Positions 39,498 to 50,023 of a DNA stretch of 64,000 bases are shown here, piece after piece. Location: contig NZ_CP068983.1 of NCBI RefSeq assembly GCF_016801025.1, forward strand, positions 4,332,501 through 4,396,500, written 5' to 3'. Below the pieces are notes generated by a model, which was not told where the DNA came from, ran no database searches, and saw only the letters and a list, made by a program, of their open reading frames with translations. The stretch comes from Paradevosia shaoguanensis. GTDB taxonomy: Bacteria; Pseudomonadota; Alphaproteobacteria; Rhizobiales; Devosiaceae. Position numbers and translations under genes: made by a program. The stretch's first letter is position 1, and the number at the start of each line of letters is the position of its first letter.

Positions 39498-41057
39498 ATG
39501 ACTTACATGGCCGCCGCATCCACCCCGCCCGTCCTCTCGCAACGCCGCAAGATCGTCGTCTACCTGGCTGTACTGGCCGGCATGTTCATGGCTTCGCTCG
39601 ACATGCAGATCATCGCCACCGCGCTGCCGACGATCACCGAGGCGTTGGGCGATCTCGAGCTTTTCGGCTGGGTGGGCGCCGGCTATCTGCTGGTCACGGC
39701 GGCGGTTACGCCCTTCTACGGCAAGCTTGGTGATCTCTTCGGGCGCAAGCGCGTCTTCATGGTCGCCATTGCTCTCTTCACCCTGGGCTCGCTCGCCTGT
39801 GGCATGGCCTGGTCGATGCAGAGCCTCATAGCAGCCCGCGTGCTCCAGGGTCTTGGCGGCGGCGGCCTCATGACGTCGGCCTTCGCTATCATCGCCGATC
39901 TTTTCGAGCCGCGCGAGCGCGCCAAGTATCAGGGCTTCAGCTCCGCCGTCTTCACGCTTTCCGGCCTCATCGGCCCGGTTGCAGGCGGCTTCATCGCGCA
40001 GAGCTTTGGCTGGGAGTACATCTTCCTCATCAACCTGCCCGTCGGCGTCCTGGTCATCGCGGTTCTGGCCTTTGCCATGCCCTCGTTCAGCCCCAAGCGC
40101 AGCCATTCGATCGACTACCTGGGCGGCCTGCTACTCGCCGGTTCAGTCACCGCGCTGGTCTTCTGGGCCGAGGAAGCGCTGGGCGGCAGCTATTCGGGCC
40201 CGCTTATCTTCATCCTGCCGATCGTAGTCATCGCCGCCCTCACCGCCTTCGTGATGGTCGAGCGCCGTGCCGCCGAGCCCATCCTGCCGCTCGGCATTCT
40301 CAAGAATCGGCAGATTGCGCTCACGCTCGTCATGTCGATTCTGATGGGTGTGGCGACGCTGGGCATGCTCAACTATTTCGCGCTGGCCATGCAGATGATC
40401 ACCGGCCTGCCGCCGGCCATGGCAGGCCTGCTCTTCCTGCCCTCCTCGGTCGGCTCGCTACTTGCCGCCATCGTCTCGGGCAACATCACTGCCCGTACCG
40501 GCCGCTACAAGATCTTCCCGGTCATCGGCATGGCGCTCGGCGTGGCCGCGCTCTACGCCTTCAGCTTCATCAATGCGGAGACTCCCTATTGGGCCATCGG
40601 CATCCTGATGTTCTGCTTCTCGATCTGCATGGGCCTGCAGATGCAGACGCTGATGGTCGCGGTGCAGTCCTCCGCGCCCAAGGCCGATGTCGGCGCCGCC
40701 ACTGGCGCCCTCACACTTTCGCGCATGATCGGCGCATCCCTTGGCCTCGCCGCCAATGGCGGCCTGCTCCACGGCGCCCTGCAGCGCGCCCAGAATGCCT
40801 TGCCGGCTGACGTGGTCGCCCAACTCCCTGCACCGCTCCCCGACCTGACGCCCAAGGCCGTCCAGGAACTGCCGCCCGAACTGGGCGCCCGGATGGTCGA
40901 AGCCTTCGCCGGTGCCTTCTCCAACGTTCTCTATTTCGGCGCCGGCCTCTTCGCCGTCGGCTTCCTGCTGGCCCTGCTCCTCAAGGACGTGCGTCTGCCG
41001 GTGCAGAACAAGAAGACTGAGGAGAATGGTGCAGCCATGCCGGCGGTGGCGGAGTAG
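39498..41057 (+). CDS. DHA2-family MFS drug exporter (EmrB-like)
   Basis: 519 residues with about 14 helices. SLDMQIIATALPTITEALG (TM1) and YGKLGDLFGRKRVF (loop 2-3) are the DHA2 signatures, with GVATLGMLNYFALAMQM later. ATG 39498 is chosen because upstream Met codons fall inside the promoter. Likely proton-coupled efflux of a drug or toxic compound; regulated by the divergent MarR protein. Confidence 0.85.
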   Translation: MTYMAAASTPPVLSQRRKIVVYLAVLAGMFMASLDMQIIATALPTITEALGDLELFGWVGAGYLLVTAAVTPFYGKLGDLFGRKRVFMVAIALFTLGSLACGMAWSMQSLIAARVLQGLGGGGLMTSAFAIIADLFEPRERAKYQGFSSAVFTLSGLIGPVAGGFIAQSFGWEYIFLINLPVGVLVIAVLAFAMPSFSPKRSHSIDYLGGLLLAGSVTALVFWAEEALGGSYSGPLIFILPIVVIAALTAFVMVERRAAEPILPLGILKNRQIALTLVMSILMGVATLGMLNYFALAMQMITGLPPAMAGLLFLPSSVGSLLAAIVSGNITARTGRYKIFPVIGMALGVAALYAFSFINAETPYWAIGILMFCFSICMGLQMQTLMVAVQSSAPKADVGAATGALTLSRMIGASLGLAANGGLLHGALQRAQNALPADVVAQLPAPLPDLTPKAVQELPPELGARMVEAFAGAFSNVLYFGAGLFAVGFLLALLLKDVRLPVQNKKTEENGAAMPAVAE

Positions 41058-41100
41058 GCAGCTCAGCGCCCTCGGCACGGGGCCAACTCCAAAACACGCA

Positions 41101-41137
41101 AGTGCTTTTCCCCGGCGCAGGCCGGGGGCTAGGCACT
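41101..41137. repeat. Intergenic palindromic element (CCCCGG type)
   Basis: AGTGC ... CCCCGG-cgcagg-CCGGGG ... GCACT, a GC-rich inverted repeat in the 185-base gap between the exporter and the MerR gene. Its CCCCGG core recurs at 49186-49211 and 58320-58402. Nothing else is seen in this gap. Confidence 0.5.
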
Positions 41138-41242
41138 CGATACGGGGTCCTGGCCCTCGCTGGGAACAGTCGATCTGAGGATATAGGCAGGCGGGGGCCA
41201 CCTTCCCGCTGGAAGCAGAAGGAGCGTTGGACTCCCCCCTGC

Positions 41243-41731
41243 CTAGTTCTCCCGTGCTCGCTCCAGCATCCGCTTGCAGTCGAGCAATTCCCTGAGCACG
41301 CCTTCGAGCTTTTCGCGGTCCGCTGCATCCAGCGTCCGGCTGCGCGGCTCGGCAATTACGGCGGGAATGTGCTCGGAATGACCATTGGGAGCCATCTCGA
41401 TCAGCTCCTCCGATTCGTCCTCGGTGTCGCTCGGAAGCGGCACGAGAGTCTCGAGCGGAGTGCCATCGGCGATCGCGATGACATAGCGGCTGCCATGATC
41501 CTTGAGGATGCGCTGCACGCCCTTGATCGTGAACCCCTGATCATAGAGCAGGTGACGTATCCCCTTGAGGAGCAACACGTCTTCGGGACGATAATAGCGT
41601 CGACCACCCCCGCGCTTGAGCGGTTTGATGGTCGCAAAGCGCGTCTCCCAGAAGCGCAATACGTGCTGCGGGAGATCAAGCTCCTCTGCGGCTTCCGAGA
41701 TAGTACGGAAGGCGTCCGGTGATTTTTCCAC
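41243..41731 (-). CDS. MerR-family regulator
   Basis: 162 residues. An N-terminal winged helix ([47 protein letters not shown]) then an acidic, poorly conserved tail. In alphaproteobacteria this gene regularly follows ihfA, here 24 bases away. No metal-binding cysteines; the ligand is unknown. Confidence 0.8.
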   Translation of the reverse strand: MEKSPDAFRTISEAAEELDLPQHVLRFWETRFATIKPLKRGGGRRYYRPEDVLLLKGIRHLLYDQGFTIKGVQRILKDHGSRYVIAIADGTPLETLVPLPSDTEDESEELIEMAPNGHSEHIPAVIAEPRSRTLDAADREKLEGVLRELLDCKRMLERAREN

Positions 41732-41755
41732 CTCACGGCCTCCTAGAAAGAACGC

Positions 41756-42067
41756 TTATTTTCCAGCACGTACCATAGATTTGTTGATCTTGGATTTCAA
41801 CACGTTGCTGGGTTTGAACACCAGTACCTGCCGAGGCAGGATCGGCACTTCCTCGCCCGTCTTCGGGTTTCGGCCGATCCGCTCGTTCTTGGAACGAACC
41901 TGAAACGAGCCAAACGACGAAAGTTTGACGTTCTCCCCCTTCACGAGGGCGTCACCGATGAGGTCTAGAACTCTTTCCACAAGTTCTGCCGACTCGGTCC
42001 TGGATAGGCCCACAGCTTCGTAGACTGCTTCAGCCAAATCCGCTCGCGTCACAGTTTTTTGTGCCAT
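41756..42067 (-). CDS. ihfA: Integration host factor subunit alpha
   Basis: 103 residues from ATG 42067. [19 protein letters not shown], the [12 protein letters not shown] strand and [12 protein letters not shown] match IHF-alpha, which with IHF-beta bends DNA by minor-groove intercalation. It lies between fabH and merR, the usual alphaproteobacterial position. Also a likely cofactor for the prophage integrase. Confidence 0.92.
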   Translation of the reverse strand: MAQKTVTRADLAEAVYEAVGLSRTESAELVERVLDLIGDALVKGENVKLSSFGSFQVRSKNERIGRNPKTGEEVPILPRQVLVFKPSNVLKSKINKSMVRAGK

Positions 42068-42162
42068 TCGCACCCCGCTCCGCCTCTATGGTTCCGGTTA
42101 AGCCCCTCCGCCCCCGGCACTTTTAGACTAGCGCTCAGTGCCATGGGCGGTCAACGCGCCTT

Positions 42163-43128
42163 TTACCAGCGGATCAACGAAGCGCCCCAGGTGAACCCGC
42201 CACCCATGGCTTCGAGCATCACGAGGTCGCCCTTCTTGATCCGGCCGTCTTCGGCAGCGACGCTGAGCGCCAGCGGTACCGAGGCGGCGGAGGTATTTGC
42301 ATGGTGGTCGACGGTCAGCACCACCTTTTCAGGCGGGATGCCAAGCTTGACGCCGGCGCCGTCGATAATGCGCTTGTTGGCCTGGTGTGGGATGAACCAG
42401 TCGAGGTCGTCCACCGTCGTGCCCGTCTTGTCGAACACGTCACGCACCACGTCGGTGATGTTGCCGACGGCGTGCTTGAACACCTCTTTGCCTTCCATGC
42501 GGATGTGGCCGATGCTCATCGTCGAGGATGGCCCGCCATCCGTGTAGAGCTTGCTCCAGTGGTGCCCGTCCGAGCGCAGGCTCGACGCCAGCACACCGCG
42601 GTCGCCGTCTTCACCCAGTTCGAGCACCATGGCGCCCGCACCGTCGCCGAAAAGTACGCAGGTCGTGCGGTCGGTCCAGTCGAGGATGCGCGAAGACGTC
42701 TCGGCGCCGATGACCAGCGCGCGCTTGCCCAGCCCGTTCTTCAACTGGCTGTCGGCCGTGGCCACTGCGTAGACGAAGCCGGAGCACACGGCCTGGAGAT
42801 CGAATGCCGCGCCATGATGCATGCCCAGCTTCTGCTGCACGACCGCAGCGGTGGCAGGGAACGTCATGTCAGGCGTCGTCGTCGCCACGATGACGAGGTC
42901 GATGCCGTCGATGGTCAGCTCAGCGGCCTCTAGGGCCCGCTTTGCCGCCGCCACGGCGAGATCCGAGGTCAGTTCGCCCTCGGCGGCGATATGACGCTGC
43001 TTGATGCCGGTGCGCTGCTGAATCCATTCGTCGGAGGTGTCCACGAGCTTGGACATCTCGTCGTTGGTCATCACCCGCTCGGGGAGATAGCCGCCAACGC
43101 CACGGACTATCGATCGCAACTCACTCAC
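42163..43128 (-). CDS. fabH: 3-oxoacyl-ACP synthase III (KAS III)
   Basis: 321 residues. The catalytic triad is Cys115 (LQAVCSGF), His in PHQANKRI and Asn in HHANTSAAS. It condenses acetyl-CoA with malonyl-ACP to start fatty-acid synthesis. Overlaps plsX by 4 bases. Confidence 0.95.
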   Translation of the reverse strand: MSELRSIVRGVGGYLPERVMTNDEMSKLVDTSDEWIQQRTGIKQRHIAAEGELTSDLAVAAAKRALEAAELTIDGIDLVIVATTTPDMTFPATAAVVQQKLGMHHGAAFDLQAVCSGFVYAVATADSQLKNGLGKRALVIGAETSSRILDWTDRTTCVLFGDGAGAMVLELGEDGDRGVLASSLRSDGHHWSKLYTDGGPSSTMSIGHIRMEGKEVFKHAVGNITDVVRDVFDKTGTTVDDLDWFIPHQANKRIIDGAGVKLGIPPEKVVLTVDHHANTSAASVPLALSVAAEDGRIKKGDLVMLEAMGGGFTWGASLIRW

Positions 43129-44192
43129 GCAGATTTTCCCTCAGCTTCGAGTTCCGGCTGGCTCTCCACGATAGGTGGGAACCGGGACAGGCCCTCGGAA
43201 ATCTTATCGATCAGATGGCTGCGCGCCATTTCATAGGCGAGGCCAAGCGCGCTCTTGTAGCCGATCTCGTCGGTACCGCCATGGCTTTTTATGACGATGC
43301 CGTTAAGACCCAGGAAAACGCCACCATTGACGGTGCGCGGATCCATCTTGCGGCGCAAGGCCGTCAGCGCCTGCCGCGCGAAGAACGCGCCGACCTTGGA
43401 CATGAAATTGGCCGTCAGTGCGCCGCGCAGATAGCCGGCCACCTGCCGCGCCGTGCCTTCTGCGGTCTTGAGCACGATATTGCCGGTAAAGCCCTCGGTG
43501 ACGACGACGTCCACCGTGCCCTTGCCGATATCGTCGCCCTCGACGAACCCGTGATAGAGGAACCCTGCCCCGCTGGCGTGGCTGAGCATGCGCCCGGCGT
43601 CCTTGACGGTATCGAGCCCCTTGACCTCTTCGCTACCCACATTGAGCAGGCCCACCGTGGGCAGGTCCTGATCGAAGAGCGAACGCGCCAGAGCAGAGCC
43701 CAGCACGGCAAAATCTACAAGCTGCTTGGCGTCCCCGCCCACCGTCGCGCCGACATCGAGCACCACGATATCCGAGCGCAGCGTCGGCCAGATGGCCGCA
43801 ATGGCCGGGCGTGAAATGCCTTCCATCGGCCGGAGGCAGAAGGTGGCCATGGCCATGAGCGCGCCGGTATTGCCGCCGGAAATCGCCACATCGGCCTCGC
43901 CGTCCTTCACCGATTGCAGGGCGGCCCACATCGAGGAATTGCCCCTGCCCTTGCGCAGGGCCTGGCTGGGCTTCTCGTCCATGGCGATGACGGTTTCGCT
44001 GTGACGGACTTCGGAGACGGGCTTGAGTTCAGGGAATTGCTCGAGCAAGGGCTCGATAGCTTCCTTGCGCCCATGGAAGATGAAGCTGGTGTTCTTGCGC
44101 TCCTTCAGGGCAAGAGCCGCTCCATGGATGGCCACGCGCGGACCGATGTCGCCACCCATGGCGTCCACGGAGATTCTGATTCTATCGTTCAT
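43125..44192 (-). CDS. plsX: Phosphate acyltransferase PlsX
   Basis: 355 residues from ATG 44192. ISVDAMGGD at the start, [13 protein letters not shown] in the middle and [14 protein letters not shown] are PlsX hallmarks. It makes acyl-phosphate from acyl-ACP for phospholipid synthesis. Translationally coupled with fabH (ATGA). Confidence 0.95.
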   Translation of the reverse strand: MNDRIRISVDAMGGDIGPRVAIHGAALALKERKNTSFIFHGRKEAIEPLLEQFPELKPVSEVRHSETVIAMDEKPSQALRKGRGNSSMWAALQSVKDGEADVAISGGNTGALMAMATFCLRPMEGISRPAIAAIWPTLRSDIVVLDVGATVGGDAKQLVDFAVLGSALARSLFDQDLPTVGLLNVGSEEVKGLDTVKDAGRMLSHASGAGFLYHGFVEGDDIGKGTVDVVVTEGFTGNIVLKTAEGTARQVAGYLRGALTANFMSKVGAFFARQALTALRRKMDPRTVNGGVFLGLNGIVIKSHGGTDEIGYKSALGLAYEMARSHLIDKISEGLSRFPPIVESQPELEAEGKSA

Positions 44193-44276
44193 ATCGCCCT
44201 TTAATGCGGCCTGCGGCAGCGTGGCGCCAAGATATCCAATCACGGAGTCGGCGCAAGTCCCGCGGAGACCCGCAGT

Positions 44277-44822
44277 CTAGCTCTTATCGCCGCTGTCTCG
44301 AAGAGATTTGAGGCTGGAGAATGGCGAATCCGGTTCATCGTCCGGATCCTGCGCAATATCGGCGACGCTCGCGCCGGGTGCGCGCGGATAGGGATCGATC
44401 GCCAAAGACAGTGTTTCCACAATCAATTCGGTGAGATCGACCTCGGGACCCTCGAAATAATCGGGGGCGTCCTCTTCTTCCATGTCGATAAAGACCTCGG
44501 CGCCGGGCGCATGCTGCTTTTCGCGACCGGGCAGGAAGACGCGGTCGATCGGCTCGTCGATGTCCTGCGTTACCGGCACGAAGCTGACGACGCAGGGCTG
44601 CACGACTCGCGCCTGAAGCCGGCCGAGTACCCTGATGCCGCCGCGGAACGGGGCGACGTTGAGACTCACATCGAGCTTTTCGAGATCGCTGATACGCAGC
44701 CGCTCCGTGAGTGCGGCACGCTGCTCCGCATTGGCGGAAAGCTTGAGGTCCCTGCCTTCCGGCGGGAGGTGGTCGATGCGGACGGAGGCGTCGAGCGCAC
44801 TGTCTTCGGGTCGCTTGGTCAT
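44277..44822 (-). CDS. YceD/DUF177 family protein
   Basis: 181 residues. The conserved LQARVVQPCVVSFVPVTQDID and ILDLTELIVETLSLAIDPYPR-type block (VDLTELIVETLSLA) mark the family, usually just upstream of rpmF-plsX. The alphaproteobacterial form may assist 23S rRNA or lipid metabolism; its function is not settled. Overlaps the upstream chaperone gene by 4 bases. Confidence 0.85.
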   Translation of the reverse strand: MTKRPEDSALDASVRIDHLPPEGRDLKLSANAEQRAALTERLRISDLEKLDVSLNVAPFRGGIRVLGRLQARVVQPCVVSFVPVTQDIDEPIDRVFLPGREKQHAPGAEVFIDMEEEDAPDYFEGPEVDLTELIVETLSLAIDPYPRAPGASVADIAQDPDDEPDSPFSSLKSLRDSGDKS

Positions 44823-45346
44823 GCGTTGAGCTCCATCGTCACATTCCCCGCCATGATCGCTTCGATCGACTGGCCGCCGAGGAGGTCGGATTGCGCCACC
44901 ATGTATTCGGAGAGTTTTCGCACCGGCGGATTATCGACTTCCGCATAGACATTGCGGGAAAGCACGTCGTCCAGTGCCTGCATGTTCAGGCTATCCATGG
45001 CCGCGTTGACCGCTGCCAGCAAGCCGAAGAACTGATTGCCCATCTTCTGGATGCGCTTGGCGATCGAGAGGTCGCCCACGCCCATTTCACGCAGCGAGCG
45101 ATCCATATCCTTAAAGAAGAGGTCGAAGACCGCCTGGGAGAATTCCTTGACCTTGCGATCATCCGAGCGCAGGCGCCGGAAGAGCAGCGCCATATGCAGG
45201 CTGATCATGTCGAAACGGCCCGTGACCGTGTCGGGAACGCCCCACTCGGCGTAGAAAACCGGTTGCCGGGATTGCGCCACAATGGCGTTATAGACGGCAT
45301 AAACCGGCGCGGTATCAGTGTTTTTTCTGAACAGGGACAGGATCAT
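44819..45346 (-). CDS. Ubiquinol-cytochrome c chaperone family protein
   Basis: 175 residues from ATG 45346. YNAIVAQSRQPVFYAEWGVPDT and FDMISLHMALLFRRLR, with VFDLFFKDMDRSLREMGVGD, are the Ubiq_cyt_C_chap pattern, related to mitochondrial CBP3/UQCC1 that helps assemble the bc1 complex. Longer in-frame Met codons upstream extend into the bamE promoter and are not favoured. Confidence 0.85.
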   Translation of the reverse strand: MILSLFRKNTDTAPVYAVYNAIVAQSRQPVFYAEWGVPDTVTGRFDMISLHMALLFRRLRSDDRKVKEFSQAVFDLFFKDMDRSLREMGVGDLSIAKRIQKMGNQFFGLLAAVNAAMDSLNMQALDDVLSRNVYAEVDNPPVRKLSEYMVAQSDLLGGQSIEAIMAGNVTMELNA

Positions 45347-45491
45347 GGCTACGCTCGGCGTCGTGACCGGTCGGCAGAGAGCCAGCTTGCAGTACGAAGC
45401 ATTGGCGGCTAAACATTCCGGCGGCCTTAGTGTGGGCTTATCAAGCCCTGTCGCGAGCCTATAGTCGAGTGCCATCGGGAAAGTCAAATTC

Positions 45492-45929
45492 ATGCCGTTG
45501 AAACGCCTAGCTCCGCTCGCCGCTGCCCTGGTCCTGGGTGTTGGCCTTGCCGCCTGCTCGACCGGCGGCGGTCTCATCGTCAACAAGACCGAAGGCTACG
45601 AGATTTCGGACGATGCGTTGCTGCAGATTCGTCCCGGCCAGAGCATGGAACTGGTGAACACCGTTCTCGGCTCGCCGCAGACTACCAGCACCTTCGGTGG
45701 CGAAACGGCCTATTATTACGTCGAGACCAAGCTGGCGACGACCGCGATGGGCCTGAGCTCCATCAAGGAACGGCGCGTGCTGGCCATCTATTTCGACAAG
45801 AACAAGAAGGTGAAGGACAAGGCCCTCTACGGCGCCAAGGACGGCAAGGCCGTCACCATCGAATCGCGCCGTACGCCGTCGTTCGGTGAGGACAAGACCT
45901 TCATCGAGTCGATCCTGTCGTCGCTGTAA
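45492..45929 (+). CDS. bamE: BamE/SmpA outer-membrane lipoprotein
   Basis: 145 residues. Signal peptide with lipobox LAAC (Cys22). EISDDALLQIRPGQSMELVNTVLGSP is the SmpA/OmlA fold core. Part of the BAM complex that inserts beta-barrel proteins. It diverges from the cytochrome chaperone gene and ends in a strong terminator. Confidence 0.88.
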   Translation: MPLKRLAPLAAALVLGVGLAACSTGGGLIVNKTEGYEISDDALLQIRPGQSMELVNTVLGSPQTTSTFGGETAYYYVETKLATTAMGLSSIKERRVLAIYFDKNKKVKDKALYGAKDGKAVTIESRRTPSFGEDKTFIESILSSL

Positions 45930-45957
45930 GCCAACAGCGCGCACCACGAGATTATCG

Positions 45958-45990
45958 GACGCTCTCCCCATGGGAGGGCGTCTTTTCTTT
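45958..45990 (+). terminator. bamE terminator
   Basis: GACGCTCTCCC-CAT-GGGAGGGCGTC followed by TTTTCTTT, 29 bases after the bamE stop. Confidence 0.85.
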
Positions 45991-46087
45991 GTTTCGACTT
46001 GGGGGGTAGAGGCTCCCCGGGCTTCGCCGAAGAAGAAACATTTGTGGAAGTTGTCAGCAGGGCTGCGCGGATAGCGCGCCTCCACCC

Positions 46088-46576
46088 TTACGCGTTCGGA
46101 TGGCCGCTTTCGCGTATGATACGGTCCAGTACGCCGTTCACCAGACCGGTCGCATCGTCCTCGTAGAACGCCTTGGCGATATCCACGTATTCGCTGATCA
46201 CCACGCGGGCCGGAATATCCTGCCGCCGCAGCAATTCCCATGCGGCGGCGCGAAGAATCGCCCGGAGCGTCGCGTCGACGCGCGTTACCGGCCAGTCGTC
46301 CGTCAGGGCATTGTCGATAGCCGGGTCGAGTTCACGCTGGAACTTCACGACGCCGCGCAGAATCTGGCGGAAGAAATCGGCATCGGCCGGGAGGTATTGC
46401 TCGCCCTCGATCTCGCGGCCGCCCAGGTGCTGTGCGTTGAACTGATCGAGCGTGTCTTCCAGGGTCTGGCGGCCCACATCCATCTGATAGAGAGCCTGCA
46501 CGGCGGCAAGGCGGGCAGCGCCGCGCTGGTTTGCCGGGCGTTCGCCATTTTCGCCGCGTTTGGAAGGTTGCGCCAC
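46088..46576 (-). CDS. nusB: Transcription antitermination factor NusB
   Basis: 162 residues, all helical. RGAARLAAVQALYQMDVG at the start and RVVISEYVDIAKAFYEDDATGLVNGVLD at the end match NusB, needed for rRNA antitermination. The usual rib genes between nrdR and nusB are absent here. Confidence 0.92.
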   Translation of the reverse strand: MAQPSKRGENGERPANQRGAARLAAVQALYQMDVGRQTLEDTLDQFNAQHLGGREIEGEQYLPADADFFRQILRGVVKFQRELDPAIDNALTDDWPVTRVDATLRAILRAAAWELLRRQDIPARVVISEYVDIAKAFYEDDATGLVNGVLDRIIRESGHPNA

Positions 46577-46698
46577 GAGAGGTAGTCCTTAGAAAACTGG
46601 AAGAAGCGCGGTTCCGCCCGCGCTGCAACGATTTGGGAGGTTATCGTCCATCCCCTGCCCGCCGGTCAACATCCGTCAAACCGGCAGCAGGTATGCGA

Positions 46699-47181
46699 TT
46701 AGTCGTCATCGGCCTCATGCCGCGGGCTCTTGCCGTTGCCGAGTTCGGCAAGGAAGGAGCGGAAGTCGTCGGCCGCCGAGAAGTTCTTGTAGACCGAGGC
46801 GAAGCGGACGAAGGCGACGTCGTCGAGGCCCTTGAGCCCCTCCATCACATATTCGCCGATCTGGTCGGAGGTGACTTCCACATCGCCCAGGCTCTCGAGC
46901 TGGCGGACGATGCCGGAGATCATGCGTTCGATGCGTTCGGGTTCGACCGCGCGCTTGCGCAGGGCCGTGTAGACCGACCGCGAGAGTTTCTCGCGGTCGA
47001 ACGGCACCTTACGGCCCGATTTCTTGACCACCACGAGGTCGCGCAATTGCACGCGCTCGAAGGTGGTGAAGCGGCCGCCGCAGGCATTGCAGATGCGACG
47101 GCGCCGGATTGCACTCGAATCCTCGGTCGGCCGGCTGTCCTTGACCTGTGTATCTTCGTTGCCGCAGTAAGGACAGCGCAT
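46699..47181 (-). CDS. nrdR: Ribonucleotide reductase repressor NrdR
   Basis: 160 residues. Zinc ribbon [19 protein letters not shown] and [13 protein letters not shown], then an ATP-cone ([22 protein letters not shown]). It senses dATP/ATP and represses nrd genes. Three bases downstream of glyA. Confidence 0.95.
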   Translation of the reverse strand: MRCPYCGNEDTQVKDSRPTEDSSAIRRRRICNACGGRFTTFERVQLRDLVVVKKSGRKVPFDREKLSRSVYTALRKRAVEPERIERMISGIVRQLESLGDVEVTSDQIGEYVMEGLKGLDDVAFVRFASVYKNFSAADDFRSFLAELGNGKSPRHEADDD

Positions 47182-47184
47182 GGT

Positions 47185-48486
47185 TTACTGACCGTAGATC
47201 GGGAAAGCGTCGGTGAGCTTCTTGACCTTGTCGCGGACACTGGCCTCGACAGCGCCGTTATTGTCCTCGCCGTTGAGAGCAAGGCCATCGAGCACTTCGA
47301 CCATCAGTTCGCCCACGAGCTGGAATTCCGGCTCGCGGAAGCCGCGCGAGGTCGCCGCCGGGGTGCCGACGCGGATACCCGAGGTGATCGCCGGCTTTTC
47401 CGGGTCGAACGGCACGGCGTTCTTGTTGCAGGTGATGTGGGCGCGCTCAAGAGCCTTCTCGGCAGCCTTGCCGGTGAGCTTCTTGGGGCGCAGGTCCACC
47501 AGCATCAGGTGATTGTCGGTGCCGCCGGTGACGATGTCGAGGCCGCCACGCACCAGCGTCTCGGCCAGCACCTTGGCATTGGCCACGACCTGGCGCGCAT
47601 AGAGCTTGAACTCGCCCGTCTGCGCTTCTTTGAAGGCCACGGCCTTGGCCGCGATGACATGCATCAGCGGGCCGCCCTGGATGCCGGGGAAGATCGCCGA
47701 ATTGATCTTCTTGGCGATATCCTCGTTGTTGGTCATGATCATGCCGCCACGGGGGCCGCGCAGCGTCTTGTGCGTGGTGGTGGTAGCGATATGAGCGTGG
47801 GGGAACGGGCTCGGATAGACGCCGCCGGCCACGAGGCCCGCAACGTGGGCCATGTCGACCATCAGCAGCGCGCCGATCTCGTCGGCCACGGCGCGGAACG
47901 CCGCCCAATCCATGACGCGCGAATAGGCCGAGAAGCCGGCCACGATGAGCTTGGGACGGTGCTGGAGCGCCAGGGCGCGCATCTCGTCCATGTCGACGCG
48001 CCCGTCCTGCTTGCGCACGCCGTACTGGATGGCGTTGAACCACTTGCCGGACTGGTTCGGCTTGGCGCCGTGGGTCAGGTGGCCGCCGCCATCGAGCGAC
48101 ATGCCGAGGATGGTGTCGCCCGGCTGCAGCAGCGCCTGGTAGACGCCCTGGTTGGCCTGTGAACCCGAATTGGGCTGCACGTTGACGAATTCGCAGCCGA
48201 AGAGGTCCTTGGCGCGCGCGATGGCCAGGTTTTCGGCGATATCGACGAACTCGCAACCGCCGTAATAGCGCTTACCCGGATAACCTTCCGCGTACTTGTT
48301 GGTCATGATCGAGCCCTGGGCTTCGAGTACGGCCTTGGAGACGATGTTCTCGGACGCGATCAGTTCGATCTCGTTCTGCTGACGACCGAGCTCCTGCTTG
48401 ATGGCCTGGGCGATCTCGGGATCGGTCTGGGCCAGCGAGTCAGTGAAGAAATGCGGAAAGAGCGGAAGTGACGTGGCAGCGCTCAT
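47185..48486 (-). CDS. glyA: Serine hydroxymethyltransferase
   Basis: 433 residues. The PLP lysine is in [13 protein letters not shown], and [19 protein letters not shown] and [15 protein letters not shown] are signature segments. It interconverts serine and glycine with tetrahydrofolate. In an operon with nrdR. Confidence 0.96.
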   Translation of the reverse strand: MSAATSLPLFPHFFTDSLAQTDPEIAQAIKQELGRQQNEIELIASENIVSKAVLEAQGSIMTNKYAEGYPGKRYYGGCEFVDIAENLAIARAKDLFGCEFVNVQPNSGSQANQGVYQALLQPGDTILGMSLDGGGHLTHGAKPNQSGKWFNAIQYGVRKQDGRVDMDEMRALALQHRPKLIVAGFSAYSRVMDWAAFRAVADEIGALLMVDMAHVAGLVAGGVYPSPFPHAHIATTTTHKTLRGPRGGMIMTNNEDIAKKINSAIFPGIQGGPLMHVIAAKAVAFKEAQTGEFKLYARQVVANAKVLAETLVRGGLDIVTGGTDNHLMLVDLRPKKLTGKAAEKALERAHITCNKNAVPFDPEKPAITSGIRVGTPAATSRGFREPEFQLVGELMVEVLDGLALNGEDNNGAVEASVRDKVKKLTDAFPIYGQ

Positions 48487-48660
48487 TGGCGTTCCCCGGG
48501 AAGGTTGAAAGGTGTCGTGTTTCGCTGACGCGCGTCGTTTACCACATCGGGGGTGACGATTCCAAGCCGCCGACTACCCGTTGAGGTGCCAATTGTGACG
48601 CAACCGATGCCGATGGCTTTCGTTGAGGGTGTGACAAGACGCTTGCCACGGAGAAAACAA

Positions 48661-49077
48661 ATGAAACCAGTCATCGCAAGCATAGCTGTCGCCTTGGCGA
48701 CCGCCTCGATGGCGCTCGTTTCTGCAACGCCGGTGGCCGCCCAGGGTTATGGCGACCGTTACCGGTACGTGCAGCGGTATTGCGACCGCTTCCCCAATGA
48801 TCCGGACTGCTACGACTTTGGCCGCCAGGGCCATCGCTGGGACAATCGCCGCTACAACCAGTGGTATTACTCCCACTACAATAACGGCGCCGATGCCGCC
48901 ATCGCCGGTATCTTCGGTCTCGTAGCCGGTGCGATCGCCAGTGGCGCATTCAACTCGCGCAAGCCTGTGGTCAGCAGCGGCCACGTGCAGCGTTGCTCGG
49001 CCCGCTTCAAATCCTACGATCCGCGTAGCGACACCTATCTCGGCTACGACGGCCGCCGCCATGCCTGCAACCTTTAG
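48661..49077 (+). CDS. BA14K-like secreted protein
   Basis: 138 residues from ATG 48661. Signal peptide ends near residue 27 (TPVAAQ). The middle is Tyr/Arg/Asp-rich, a Gly/Ala-rich helix (IAGIFGLVAGAIASGAF) follows, and CSARFKSYDPRSDTYLGYDG near the C-terminus is the BA14K hallmark. BA14K proteins are Hyphomicrobiales envelope proteins, immunoreactive in Brucella. Confidence 0.8.
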   Translation: MKPVIASIAVALATASMALVSATPVAAQGYGDRYRYVQRYCDRFPNDPDCYDFGRQGHRWDNRRYNQWYYSHYNNGADAAIAGIFGLVAGAIASGAFNSRKPVVSSGHVQRCSARFKSYDPRSDTYLGYDGRRHACNL

Positions 49078-49098
49078 GACGGGGTGCAGGTGACGAGG

Positions 49099-49131
49099 GA
49101 GAGCCGCTCAAGGGCGGCTCTCTTGGTTTTT
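49099..49131 (+). terminator. Terminator after BA14K gene
   Basis: GAGAGCCGC-TCAAGG-GCGGCTCTC followed by TTGGTTTTT. Confidence 0.8.
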
Positions 49132-49185
49132 GTACGTTAGGCGCCCTGCGCCACGCCATTTCCACATAACCATCCCCACCCCTTA

Positions 49186-49211
49186 CTTCCCCGGCTCTGC
49201 GCCCGGGGAAG
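49186..49211. repeat. CTTCCCCGG inverted repeat
   Basis: CTTCCCCGG-ctctgcgc-CCGGGGAAG in the gap between the BA14K and WYL genes. The same 9-base arms occur at 58320 and 58402. Confidence 0.55.
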
Positions 49212-49242
49212 TTTCGTGGTTGGGGTGAGATCACGGGGCACC

Positions 49243-49932
49243 TCACCGCCCCCGCCTCTCCTCCCGCCAGACCTCCCACCGGCGCCTTAACCGCGCGTGG
49301 CTCCATCCATGCCGCTCCTGCAGCATTTCCATCCCGACCACCCGATCCGTCCGAAAGTGCCGAAAATCCTCGCGTAGCTCACACCACGCGACCAGAAGGC
49401 TGGTCGCCTCCGAGTAACCCAGCACCACCGGCCATACCGTCCGCTCGCTCTCCTCACCCGTCTCGGTCCGGTAGCGCAGCCGCAGTTTTTGCCCGTTCCG
49501 GATCGCCATGCGGATAGGCGTCGTATCCAGCCGCTCTCCTTGCGCATCCACAGGCTTCACGCCCACGCTCGGCACTTCGATGAACGGGCGCAGATGCTCG
49601 GGTACGACGGCCGCGATCTTGGCGATGACATCGCGCGCCGCAGTTGAGAGCGCCTTGTCGGAACGATCCGCAACCCATTGAGCGCCCAGCACAATCGCTT
49701 CGACCTCGTCGGCGCTAAGCATCAGCGGCGGCATGTCGTAGCCGGCATCCAACACATAGCCGAAACCGGCCTCACCCTGTATCGGCACGCGCTGCCCGAT
49801 GAGGTCGGCGATGTCGCGATAAACGGTGCGCTTGGAAACCTCCAGTTCCTCGGCAATCGCCGCAGCCGTGATCGGCCGCGTCGAGCGGCGCAACACCTGG
49901 ATGATCTGGAACAATCGATCGGCTCGACGCAT
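49243..49932 (-). CDS. YafY-type WYL-domain regulator
   Basis: 229 residues. N-terminal HTH_11 (RLFQIIQVLRRSTRPITAAA, ELEVSKRTVYRDIADLIGQR) and C-terminal WYL domain (IRNGQKLRLRYRTETGEESE). Such regulators usually control a neighbour; the VOC protein gene at 50024 diverges 90 bases away. Confidence 0.85.
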   Translation of the reverse strand: MRRADRLFQIIQVLRRSTRPITAAAIAEELEVSKRTVYRDIADLIGQRVPIQGEAGFGYVLDAGYDMPPLMLSADEVEAIVLGAQWVADRSDKALSTAARDVIAKIAAVVPEHLRPFIEVPSVGVKPVDAQGERLDTTPIRMAIRNGQKLRLRYRTETGEESERTVWPVVLGYSEATSLLVAWCELREDFRHFRTDRVVGMEMLQERHGWSHARLRRRWEVWREERRGR

Positions 49933-50023
49933 CTGCTGACTCCTGCTGCCACAATGCTGGCAGCAGCCATTAGCGACAAGGCTCCATCAACGCCGCGCTT
50001 CGTGGCCCTCGAAAGGAACCCTC

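Noticed and set aside
46531-48162. 543-codon open frame on the + strand
   Set aside because: Antisense to nrdR and glyA, both unmistakable.
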